Assembly (NCBI RefSeq): GCF_028826155.1
Contig: NZ_JAQGPN010000001.1
Coordinates: forward strand, 4,345,501 to 4,409,500
From: Mesorhizobium shangrilense
GTDB taxonomy: Bacteria; Pseudomonadota; Alphaproteobacteria; Rhizobiales; Rhizobiaceae
Length of the DNA stretch: 64,000 nucleotides
Direction: 5' to 3'
Shown here: piece after piece, positions 55,719 through 63,742 of the stretch
Position numbering within the stretch: position 1 is the stretch's first letter
Layout of the letters: every line of letters starts with the position of its first letter
Notes under the pieces: generated by a model
Databases searched by the model: none
What the model was told of the DNA's origin: nothing
What the model saw: only the letters and a program-made list of their open reading frames with translations
Translations under genes and position numbers: made by a program

Positions 55719-55834
55719 GAGTAGAAGAAAACCTCATTCGCAAGCTTCAGAAGCGCGTAGCAGATCATGATGATCCAATACGTGCTCGGCCCGACCCTGC
55801 GAATGAGGCGAAGGATGTAGCGAGAATATGCCAT
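55682..55834 (-). CDS. Small membrane ORF coupled to the reverse transcriptase, 50 aa
   Basis: Starts at ATG 55834 with a strong GGAGG 7 bases upstream, the best ribosome binding site in the RT region. It predicts a basic N-terminus (YSRYILRLIRRVG) and one membrane-like helix (YWIIMICYALLKLANEVFF). Its 3' end overlaps the RT start by 37 bp in another frame, so RT translation is likely coupled to it. It could be a real partner protein or a leader ORF that feeds ribosomes to the RT. Confidence 0.6.
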   Translation of the reverse strand: MAYSRYILRLIRRVGPSTYWIIMICYALLKLANEVFFYSWRSTTTRGASS

Positions 55835-56097
55835 GGGCAACCCTCCTCTGCACAGCTGACGGCCCTTCACTTGCGTGCAAGTCGTCTTCTAACAGTCGGT
55901 TTCCCGGTATTCCGAGATGCCGATACATGGTGTCCCCAAGTAGCCCCAGAGGCGGTCAGGGTTCTCCTATCGTCAGCCGTCTGCGATATGGGTTTACCGC
56001 GCTAAAGTTGCAAGGGGAAAGGCTGAGCGGATTCATTTGGTGAGATGCCGAAAGGGTCTGAGCTGCTCTTTGAGCGCACCCGGCTCAGGCCCATAGC
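55835..56097 (-). ncRNA. Structured leader upstream of the RT cassette, candidate ncRNA
   Basis: 263 bp without a gene between resolvase and RT cassette. Visible structures are a 10-bp stem GGGTCTGAGC/GCTCAGGCCC (56054-56063 with 56083-56092, one G-T pair), a tight ACTTGC-GT-GCAAGT hairpin (55869-55882) and a long-range GCTGACG/CGTCAGC pairing (55855-55861 with 55971-55977). Many defence RTs use a cis-encoded ncRNA as template, which makes this the place to look. The 56054-56092 stem could equally be the resolvase terminator. Confidence 0.35.
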
Positions 56098-56655
56098 TCA
56101 GCGGGCATCAGTTCCACCATTCAGGATTCGATAGATCTGCATCCGTGAACAACCCATCGCGACGGCTATCTTCGCCACCGGCGTGGCCGCCGCAGCCATT
56201 TCCGTAATGCGCCGCCGATCAAGTCGACGTTTGCCCCCAGTGTAGGTGCCCTGCGCTTTGGCAAGCTCAATACCCTCGCGCTGACGCTCCTTGATGAAGC
56301 GCCGCTCCATCTGGGCGACCATACCCAGCACCGTCAGTACAAGATGCCCCATCCCACCGCGCGTCGAGACATGCGGGTCGAGCACGGTGACGAAGGCACC
56401 TCTCTGTTCGCACTCATGGATCAGGTTCAGCACGTCGCGCGTGTCGCGGCCAAGCCGGTCGAGCCGGGTCACCACCAGTTCGTCACCGAATCTCAGAAAC
56501 TCAATGATCGTGGCTAGTTCGGCTCGGCCCTGCCGAGTAGCCCCGGAGACCTTTTCTGACCGAATAATGCTGCAACCCTCAGCCTGCAGCTTCGCTACCT
56601 GCAAGTCGAGATCTTGATCGGTCGTGCTGACGCGTGCGTAGCCAATACGAGCCAT
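56098..56655 (-). CDS. Serine recombinase (resolvase/invertase, Tn3-type)
   Basis: 185 residues. Nucleophile Ser in GYARVSTTDQDL, ELVVTRLDRLGRDTRDV with the conserved Arg residues, and a C-terminal helix-turn-helix (PVAKIAVAMGCSRMQIYRIL) are all present. It matches small resolvases of Tn3-family elements and plasmids. A 12-bp inverted repeat in front of the gene fits a res site. No Tn3 transposase is nearby. Confidence 0.93.
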   Translation of the reverse strand: MARIGYARVSTTDQDLDLQVAKLQAEGCSIIRSEKVSGATRQGRAELATIIEFLRFGDELVVTRLDRLGRDTRDVLNLIHECEQRGAFVTVLDPHVSTRGGMGHLVLTVLGMVAQMERRFIKERQREGIELAKAQGTYTGGKRRLDRRRITEMAAAATPVAKIAVAMGCSRMQIYRILNGGTDAR

Positions 56656-56658
56656 GTG

Positions 56659-56772
56659 TCACCTCAAGGTTTAGGCCCGAGGCTACCTTATCACAAATAG
56701 TCGGTGTCAACCCAGATGTTACATCGCAGCCTGTCACACCACGCCGTCACATGCGGGTATACCTTGAGGTGA
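56659..56772. promoter_or_regulatory. Res-like site upstream of the resolvase gene
   Basis: TCACCTCAAGGT (56659-56670) and ACCTTGAGGTGA (56761-56772) are a perfect 12-bp inverted repeat, 90 bp apart, directly upstream of the resolvase ATG. Resolvases bind such repeats both to recombine and to repress themselves. The outer copy may instead mark the end of a small resolvase-carrying unit. The stretch 56773-56976 shows no gene. Confidence 0.5.
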
Positions 56773-56976
56773 TCGCCTCGAGAGCTTCATAGCGCTTGCG
56801 GCGAGCGCATGGTTGACGCGTTGCACACGCGACTTGCGTCGACAATGACCTTGTTGTTTGCTGATCTCCGCCTCCAGCCAGTTGTGCCGATGTTGGCAAG
56901 TCGCTTGGTTCTTAAATGGCTGCCGGTCTCCCGCCGCTTTTCATTGACTAAGACGTCATTTAGAGGATAGCCCGAT

Positions 56977-58569
56977 TTGATTGACCAGCAGATATCGAAC
57001 CTCGACGCTTATCATAGTGCTATCGTTCGAATCGCAACTGTTCGTGACAATTCTGGTGGGGGGCATGCTTACCTCCTCTTCGCTAGCATCGAGTTGATTG
57101 CGGCAGGCCGGCCCGTGCCTGAAAGCACTCCGACTAACGAAAGGGGCTTGCCACACGTTTATCGTTCTAAGGCGACTGATCTCAACCTAGCATTTCGCCG
57201 AGTAGCTCTGGACGCAGTGGGCGCAGTGGCGTGGTATCGGTCACTGGCTCAAAATCCGACGCTTCCAATACCTCAACTTGAAGCTGAGAGGGGGAAGTAC
57301 GACGGGACAGCGATAAGAGCTGCGCCGCTGGTTGACGAGCCAACATGGCCATCGCTCTCAACGCCCTTAGCAGACCCAACGCTGTTCGGATCGGCAGACG
57401 ACTTTTATCCAACACCATTCATTGGCCCGGGTGCCCGTCCGGCACGGGTTCACCGTCAGCTTGCAGCGCGGACACCGCTTATCGAGCGCGTGATTGAAGA
57501 TCCCGATGTGCGGACTTGGCTACGGCAGCGGATTCACTTCGATGTCGCACGTCATGATGAACTGGTCGGTGGCGCGGTGCTTGTGGTGCCTGATCCCGAC
57601 GTACGCGCCGTCCGTACGTTCATGACGCGCAACGCGGATGGACAGGAGCATCTGGTTGGAGAAGTCTTGGCGCGCCGTGGTCGTACGTTGCGCGACCTGA
57701 CCTTGACGCTCTTCGAAGAGCGATTCGGTGCGATGCATCTCTTCAACACCTCAAAGGTCGCAAACACTCTAGTGATCGTGCCCACCAGCGATCAGTTGGA
57801 GCACACCGGCCATGCCCTGTCTCATATCGAACGCGGTCTGGTCGATCAGCGGAAGGCGCTGCCATACATCAGATCGATTGGTCTCAACATGGGAGTTATC
57901 GGCCGACGCGTGCGTATTGAGACCCAAGAGGGACGGCGCAAAGCCTCTAAGCCGGTCGCTCATGATATCAATGAGGTAACACGTGCGACTGATACTATTG
58001 GCCTTCGATCTGCTAGCACTACCCCGCGTGATGCTATCTCGCGCTTCTACGAAAGCTCGGAGAGACGGCAACAACAGCGGCTTGCCCGCCGCCAAGATCT
58101 ACAATGGTTCGACAGGCGCGATACGGCGCTGAGCTTCATCCGTGGCCGGATTGGCAACGCCCGCGAAACGGTCCTCATCATCGACCCTTATGCAGATGGA
58201 AAAGACCTTTTCGACTTCGGGCATTTCGTTACACGCGTCGATATCCAGCTTCGCCTGCTTACTTCTAGCTTGCCGTTCAAGAACGATAGCATGATGCAAG
58301 CTGGGTTCAGAGAAGCGCTACGGAGTTTCTCGAAACGGGGCTTGCCCACACCTGAGATCAAGATCATGCGGGGTGGGAAGAAACCGCCAATTCACGACCG
58401 ATTCCTCTTGATCGATGGCGATGTTTGGCTCTCAGGAAATTCGCTAAACACGATAGGGACGCGGGCCAGTGTTATGATTAAATTACCGGATCCGGGCGCC
58501 GTGCGCAAACGCTTGGAGCGCCTGTTTGCCGAAGCAAAGTCGATCTCGATTGAGGGGCGCGGCCAATGA
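56977..58569 (+). CDS. VPA1262-like protein with C-terminal phospholipase D-like domain
   Basis: 530 residues from TTG 56977 (GAGGA 10 bases upstream). Residues 1-340 resemble the VPA1262 N-terminal region: AIVRIATVRDNSGGGHAYLLFASIE, then a beta-rich part. The C-terminal part from about 385 (SFIRGRIGNARETVLIIDPYAD) is PLD-like with a single catalytic motif IHDRFLLIDGDVWLSG (His473). The canonical Lys of HKD is replaced by Arg-Phe, a form seen in PLD-like DNA/RNA nucleases and inactive homologues. The stop overlaps the next gene's ATG by 4 bp. First gene of a three-gene operon; a defence role is likely from context, not demonstrated. Confidence 0.65.
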   Translation: MIDQQISNLDAYHSAIVRIATVRDNSGGGHAYLLFASIELIAAGRPVPESTPTNERGLPHVYRSKATDLNLAFRRVALDAVGAVAWYRSLAQNPTLPIPQLEAERGKYDGTAIRAAPLVDEPTWPSLSTPLADPTLFGSADDFYPTPFIGPGARPARVHRQLAARTPLIERVIEDPDVRTWLRQRIHFDVARHDELVGGAVLVVPDPDVRAVRTFMTRNADGQEHLVGEVLARRGRTLRDLTLTLFEERFGAMHLFNTSKVANTLVIVPTSDQLEHTGHALSHIERGLVDQRKALPYIRSIGLNMGVIGRRVRIETQEGRRKASKPVAHDINEVTRATDTIGLRSASTTPRDAISRFYESSERRQQQRLARRQDLQWFDRRDTALSFIRGRIGNARETVLIIDPYADGKDLFDFGHFVTRVDIQLRLLTSSLPFKNDSMMQAGFREALRSFSKRGLPTPEIKIMRGGKKPPIHDRFLLIDGDVWLSGNSLNTIGTRASVMIKLPDPGAVRKRLERLFAEAKSISIEGRGQ

Positions 58570-59207
58570 TAGTACTTCCACCGCCGATACAAGTAGAAGT
58601 GGCCACGCCAGCGCGACCCACTCGCACCTTTACACCAAGGCTGAGGTGGCCAAGCCTCGACAGCGCCTACTCCAGTGTCGATCTGGCTCGCTTTCCATCG
58701 CCTCAAGAAGAAATTTGGCGGTACACTGTCGGGGAGTTCGGAGCTTGGTCTGAAGAATTCGTATCGGCCGTTCGTATTGCTGCGTCCCGTGTCTGGTTGA
58801 TCGATGGCTACCTCTTAAAGGCGGGCGAAAACGCCAGAGGCAGTTTCTCGCAGGTCTTCGAGCGCGTACTTGGCCAGACATCCGCGCAGGACATCCGCCT
58901 GCTCACGACAGGCAAGGATGGGTATGAAGAACAGATTGCGTCTCTGCGCCAGCTGCAAAATGAGCGCCGCGCACCGCCGCGAAACGAGTCCTTCACCATT
59001 GACGTCCGACTGCTTCGAGTGGGTCGAGCGAGCGCGCGTCTGCCGCATGATCGTTTTGCTCTGATTGATGACGAACTGTGGCACTGTGGTGCAAACGTTG
59101 GCGGCACGCACCATGAGATCAATGCCTACAGCTACGGGTGGCCCGCGCACGATACCGGCGCGGTAGACTATTTCGAGCGCCTCTGGAACGCGGCGGTATT
59201 GCCGTAA
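58566..59207 (+). CDS. Second phospholipase D-like protein of the operon
   Basis: 213 residues. The N-terminal 45 residues are Pro-rich. The rest is a minimal PLD-like fold: AASRVWLIDGYLL, IRLLTTGKDGYEE, and a single catalytic motif LPHDRFALIDDELWHCG (His161), again HDR in place of HKD, followed by GANVGG. Half-size PLD proteins need to dimerise, so it may pair with itself or with the PLD part of the preceding protein. ATGA overlap upstream and TAATG overlap downstream show strict coupling. Confidence 0.7.
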   Translation: MIVLPPPIQVEVATPARPTRTFTPRLRWPSLDSAYSSVDLARFPSPQEEIWRYTVGEFGAWSEEFVSAVRIAASRVWLIDGYLLKAGENARGSFSQVFERVLGQTSAQDIRLLTTGKDGYEEQIASLRQLQNERRAPPRNESFTIDVRLLRVGRASARLPHDRFALIDDELWHCGANVGGTHHEINAYSYGWPAHDTGAVDYFERLWNAAVLP

Positions 59208-61237
59208 TGAAGTGGCCGGAAGAAGAAAGCGATGAGGACAATTATACCGGTCGTTATCGGCAGGTCGCGGACGCGGTAGTTGCGCGCTACCTGACAGCGC
59301 CATGGCGTCAGGCGGCGGTCGCGAGCATCCGCGGGCTCGTTGAAGCCTGCCTTCGAGAGGCAAATCGGAACCAAGAACTTCCTCGTCCGCCTGACGCTGC
59401 GCGGCTTCGGGATTGGTTGGATAGGCATGCGCTTTCAGATGTCGTAGATGCCCTCCAGCAAGACGACAGCGAAAGCGGCTTGGCGATGGACGGCGCGATG
59501 CTCGCGGAAGCAGCCGGCACCTTGTTCTGCAATCGTCCAACCGTTTTGCGTTGGCAACTGGTTGGTCGGATCATTGGAAGCGGACCCGTAGCCCGGATGG
59601 TTCTCGTCGACTTGGTCAAGCGTCGAATCTCAAAGCGACCCAGCCTGCGCGATGACCTTCGTAACATCGCTCACAAAATAGTGCATCTTATGAGAGACAA
59701 GCCAAGCTCATCCGCAATCCGCGCTGACCGGGCGGCGATGTCGCTAATCCATCATCAGTGGCAAGCGCAGCCAGACCTGCAAGAAATCTGGTTTGGCCTA
59801 CGGTCGCTGGACACGATAATGCCGGTCCGTGGTGACTGGTGCATTTTCGATCTACTCCTAGCCATAGATATCGGATTTGCGACTGAACTCATCGAGTCTC
59901 TTGGCGACCCCTATCAGCCCGCGCTGATACTGCAGAACGGTGCGTTCAATCCTCACCGCCGTTTCGACGATTGGAGAGTGCTGGTGGAGGCAGCGCTTCC
60001 TGCCTTCGAAACCGATGGCGCTTGGAACGGGCGAGTGCTGCTGCCTCTGCTTCTGCTCGCGGCCCAAGAGGCGATTCGTAGCGGGGTCGGCTATCACAAT
60101 TTGACCGAAGACGAGATTGGGCATCGCGATGCGCGACTGGTGGATCTCGCCAAACACGTTGCGGCAGCCGTTTGGGCTAGATCGGACGGTCCGGCAGCCG
60201 CCTTGCGTTGGAGCGGCTGGTTGTTTCGCTTGATTCTGTCGCAGCTCAACGGAGAACATTTGAACTTTCCCGATGCCAACAGCCGAGCCCGGCCAGCTTG
60301 GCTTACGGTCCAAGAATTGGTGCGATCATCCGAGTCGTCGGCATGGCTGAACATGCGATCCGCAGATATCGCGCCTGAGGACGAGCTTTGCCTAGAGGCC
60401 GTTCGCATACTCGCTGCGCAGGAACATAACCAACCCGTTCCCGGACGGGAACTCCTCCTACAAATGCTCCCCAATCAGCCGGAAGATTTCTTCGGGGGCG
60501 AAAGTGGTAGGCGCATGCGGGAGCTCCCGACCCTATTCGTCCTCTGGGGCAAAAACCCTGATGCGTTCGGAACTCGCGTGCTGGCAGCTGCACTATTCGA
60601 CCAGAGTGTCGCAATCGCCTTCGCTGATCTGTGGCGCCGGACACTGACATTGCGCGAGATCGCCGAGCACGGCCATGCTTTCGATTGGTACGACGGTGCT
60701 TACGACGACGGCGTGAGACAAGCTTCGGAAACGATCCAATTTATAATCGCGCTTGGCATCAATCTCGTCGACTACATTCAGGACGTTCGCCAGACAGTCG
60801 TGTTCGAAAACCAACGAGCTACGGCGCTCGCACTTTTCTCAACATTGCATGATGCAACGCGTGAAATGCTCGCTACCGACCCTCTTGGCCGGCAGCACAT
60901 GGAGCTCACCCATAACCACCTAACAGTCCGTAGGCTTCTCTACGAAAATGGACTCCACATGGAGAATGCCGTGGCAGCGCCCCTTGAAGAAACAGACTAC
61001 CCCACCGCTGGTGATCTGATCTGCGAGCGGTGCGAAGTCAGCCGTTCATTCTTTGCGGGCCTGCAAATGATGCGCGTAAACGGCATCCCCCGCGAGCGGA
61101 TTGCAAGCGCGTTGGAGAGCGTCGGCGTCCAACTCGACCTGCTTGTAGGACAAGCCCAACGACTGAATGCAATTGAGCACAGTCGGACCATCGAGCTTAC
61201 CGGTTTCGAGGTTGTTTCATCGATAGAAACAGGTTGA
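59207..61237 (+). CDS. Large helical protein of unknown function, third gene of the PLD operon
   Basis: 676 residues from ATG 59207, sharing one base with the previous stop. Predicted almost wholly alpha-helical with Leu/Ala-rich repeats over its length (for instance LLLAIDIGFATELIESLG and LLPLLLLAAQEAIRSG); no membrane segment, ATPase or nuclease motif is recognised. Its C-terminal 90 residues include ICERCEVSRSFF, a Cys pair. It could be a HEAT-like scaffold or sensor controlling the PLD-like effectors. No family is recognised. This is the least described part of the operon. Confidence 0.7.
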   Translation: MKWPEEESDEDNYTGRYRQVADAVVARYLTAPWRQAAVASIRGLVEACLREANRNQELPRPPDAARLRDWLDRHALSDVVDALQQDDSESGLAMDGAMLAEAAGTLFCNRPTVLRWQLVGRIIGSGPVARMVLVDLVKRRISKRPSLRDDLRNIAHKIVHLMRDKPSSSAIRADRAAMSLIHHQWQAQPDLQEIWFGLRSLDTIMPVRGDWCIFDLLLAIDIGFATELIESLGDPYQPALILQNGAFNPHRRFDDWRVLVEAALPAFETDGAWNGRVLLPLLLLAAQEAIRSGVGYHNLTEDEIGHRDARLVDLAKHVAAAVWARSDGPAAALRWSGWLFRLILSQLNGEHLNFPDANSRARPAWLTVQELVRSSESSAWLNMRSADIAPEDELCLEAVRILAAQEHNQPVPGRELLLQMLPNQPEDFFGGESGRRMRELPTLFVLWGKNPDAFGTRVLAAALFDQSVAIAFADLWRRTLTLREIAEHGHAFDWYDGAYDDGVRQASETIQFIIALGINLVDYIQDVRQTVVFENQRATALALFSTLHDATREMLATDPLGRQHMELTHNHLTVRRLLYENGLHMENAVAAPLEETDYPTAGDLICERCEVSRSFFAGLQMMRVNGIPRERIASALESVGVQLDLLVGQAQRLNAIEHSRTIELTGFEVVSSIETG

Positions 61238-61506
61238 CGCTTCTCTTGGATCATTCGGCGGACGGTGGATTTTTTGCGGAAGAAATGGGAGGATTGTTTG
61301 AGGTCCACGCTTCGATGCAGACGACACTAACGCACTTGAAACAGCCAGTGAGCTATGTGCAGCGCAGCTTAGTTACGTCCAACAATAGTATGGGTGAAGT
61401 GTGGGTTCTCCCAAAGCTTGAAATCAACTCCCTGCGCGACGAAGTGGCAGAGAGATCGGATTTCGTTAGACTGACTTCGACACGCCGTCTTTCATTTCAG
61501 TGGTGA
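61234..61506 (+). CDS. Possible small protein after the PLD operon, 90 aa
   Basis: A TTG at 61234 overlaps the stop of the large helical protein, as in coupled genes, and the frame is open for 90 codons with an ATG at codon 18. No domain is recognised and no good ribosome binding site is visible. It converges with the next gene. Tentative. Confidence 0.3.
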   Translation: MTLLLDHSADGGFFAEEMGGLFEVHASMQTTLTHLKQPVSYVQRSLVTSNNSMGEVWVLPKLEINSLRDEVAERSDFVRLTSTRRLSFQW

Positions 61507-61518
61507 GCGAATAATTAC

Positions 61519-62547
61519 CTAGGATGGCAGTTTCCCATATGCCTTTAAAATTAGAGCGGTATCTGAGCCGTCTATGATGCAATACCTCCGGGGCCTCCGA
61601 AGGTCATACGCAAGCCCCTCCGCATTTTTCACCACGGTGTTGGCAATTTTATTGCAATGCTGCACGACCACAAGGTCAGCCGGTTCATTGAAGGCGCGAA
61701 TAAGTTGGTCCCCACGCCTGCCCATGTCCTTGGGGTGCATCTCTCGGGGTAGCGACGGCCCCTTCAATATGAACGCTGCCGTGGCCGGGAGGCCGTCAAT
61801 CGTAAGTCGCGACGTCAGCAAATCCGACCATTCACCACCCCAATCCTTCGATGTAAATGGCTCACCGATTATCTCAGAGAGCGCATTTTTGACGTCTTCT
61901 TCAGGAATTTTCCGAACACTCGCGACCTCGGCGCTCGTCACTCTGGCCGTACGAATTTTGCTAAATTGGTCTATTTGGCTGGGATATACGCGAATTGAAG
62001 ATGACCAAGACACAGACAGGAGGCCGAAGTCCTTGGACACCTCGCCAACGATGTAGGGGAAGGCTTCTATGTTAGGTCCTTCAAACTGAAACCCACCCGC
62101 GACCAACATGCGTCGCTTACCGCTGAGCATCCCCGGCGCGCTTATCGAATAGAAATGATCATTGTGCAGTTCCCCTTGCACCTCGAACATCTCATTTCCT
62201 AGGGGGATGCTCCCCGAAAAAGTGGCATTCTTGAATGGCTTACCATCGTGCTCGCGACCGATGGCTTGTGACGCCCCGCGAAATGTGAACACCCCCCATA
62301 CGAAGCCGAGAATGCGCTCACCTTCCGAGCCTATGCTTGGAGACTTTTCGGTTAGGTTTGGGACTTTACCGGTCCGCAACAACCGCTCTGCCAGATTGCC
62401 CATTTGGTTCATCGCCACAACACGCGCTCTGGAATTTTGCGCTAACGAGACTTGTGCGTCCGGTGGTGGCTCCAACCCCGCGAGGATTGAGAGGCGTCGG
62501 CTGTTGAGATAGTATGGCAACAGTCGTAGATCATCGAAGTCGGACAT
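61519..62547 (-). CDS. Hypothetical protein, 342 aa
   Basis: Starts at ATG 62547 (GGAGAG about 9 bases upstream); a longer open frame to 62685 lacks a ribosome binding site. A mixed alpha/beta protein starts FDDLRLLPYYLNSRRLSILAG. The C-terminal part, MGRRGDQLIRAFNEPADLVVV followed by QHCNKIANTV and RRYCIIDGSDTALILKAYG, is the most conserved-looking. No family recognised. Convergent with the PLD operon, within the island. Confidence 0.65.
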   Translation of the reverse strand: MSDFDDLRLLPYYLNSRRLSILAGLEPPPDAQVSLAQNSRARVVAMNQMGNLAERLLRTGKVPNLTEKSPSIGSEGERILGFVWGVFTFRGASQAIGREHDGKPFKNATFSGSIPLGNEMFEVQGELHNDHFYSISAPGMLSGKRRMLVAGGFQFEGPNIEAFPYIVGEVSKDFGLLSVSWSSSIRVYPSQIDQFSKIRTARVTSAEVASVRKIPEEDVKNALSEIIGEPFTSKDWGGEWSDLLTSRLTIDGLPATAAFILKGPSLPREMHPKDMGRRGDQLIRAFNEPADLVVVQHCNKIANTVVKNAEGLAYDLRRPRRYCIIDGSDTALILKAYGKLPS

Positions 62548-63115
62548 ACAGTCTGTCTCTCCATACCGAGATGCTTCATTAGCTGCCGCTTGCTTAGTGG
62601 CAGCATGCCACCTGCGGAAGTGTCGACTTTCGAAGGCCACAGTGCGTGAACAGATCATTTTAGAAAGCACGCGGCGTGCAGCCAAGAACGGTGGGCATTC
62701 TCCCTGAAGACACGTAATTCGAGAGCGCCACGGGCGTCAGCCCCAATCATTGGGACGGGATCGTGTGGCGTCAAATACCTAAGCGATCCACTTTCCCTGT
62801 GAGCGGGTTTTTGCCGCCGGCGCGCCAGTCATTTGCAAAGCTGTGGTGGGTAGCTAGGAATAGTGAGAAGAAGTGTCCTTGGCGCTGGGCTCGACTGCTA
62901 CCGGCGCGGCTGCTTCATTCTCGAAGCTAAGCAGTCTGGCAAGCAGCAAGATGCTAAAAGTCGATTCCGACCAGATGCTCCTGATCCCAAAGGACGCCAC
63001 CTAGCGCAAGCCGGGCAGGCAAAGCGGGGCACACGCGGCTGAGATCAGGTGATGCGGGGCGCTCGCAAAAGCAGAGAATGAGGCCCGTGACAACAGGTGG
63101 CGTAGGGAGGGGTCA
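62548..63115. other. Intergenic region between the orphan gene and the HEPN gene
   Basis: About 570 bases with no convincing reading frame on either strand. It should hold two divergent promoters. No strong repeat or RNA gene is recognised. Confidence 0.4.
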
Positions 63116-63742
63116 TTGCTTGAGCAAATCATCGAGCTATTGAATGCGAATCTGGTTCGTGTCGAAAATCTGACCTCACGGTACGGTCCACCAAGACCGG
63201 GCAGGAAAGCTCTGAACGATACTGATATGCTGCGTGCCGCATTGGTTCTCCTGCATGCTTCAATGGAAGAGTTTCTGCGGTCTCTACTTATCTGGCGTGC
63301 TCCATCGAGTGCCAAGGAGGTGATAGATACCTTTCCGCTCGCGGGTACCGGGAAGAAGCATCCGGCAAACTTTCAGTTAGGCTCTCTTGTTGCCCATCGT
63401 GGGAAGACCGTTGAGGAACTGATCAGACAATCTGCGACTGAGTATCTGGAAGCCTATTCGAGTTTTAATGACGTTGGCGATGTAGTGAAGGCAATACGGA
63501 CTTGCGGAGTTCCGCAGCAGACCGTCGAAGCTCACGATTTCAGAGGCCTCGCTGCGATGATTGAGCGAAGGCACAACATTGTCCACAAGGCGGATAGGAA
63601 CAACGTGCAGCAGGGACAAGGCAATCATCGCACCAAGTCAATCGACATCGGACATCTGAACAACTACGTTGCCGCTGTTAAGTCACTCCGGGATTTCGTC
63701 AACGCACAACTGGCAAATGCAGGGCAGGGGGCTGCTAACTAA
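63116..63742 (+). CDS. HEPN-type protein (RiboL-PSP-HEPN-like)
   Basis: 208 residues from TTG 63116, with GGGAGGGG directly upstream deciding the start. Helical throughout; MLRAALVLLHASMEEFLRSLL is a typical first HEPN helix pair, and ERRHNIVHKAD carries the R-x4-H ribonuclease motif (RHNIVH). The family contains RNases used in toxin-antitoxin and abortive infection systems. No obvious antitoxin (MNT or other) flanks it, so it may be a stand-alone effector or its partner lies outside the window. Confidence 0.75.
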   Translation: MLEQIIELLNANLVRVENLTSRYGPPRPGRKALNDTDMLRAALVLLHASMEEFLRSLLIWRAPSSAKEVIDTFPLAGTGKKHPANFQLGSLVAHRGKTVEELIRQSATEYLEAYSSFNDVGDVVKAIRTCGVPQQTVEAHDFRGLAAMIERRHNIVHKADRNNVQQGQGNHRTKSIDIGHLNNYVAAVKSLRDFVNAQLANAGQGAAN

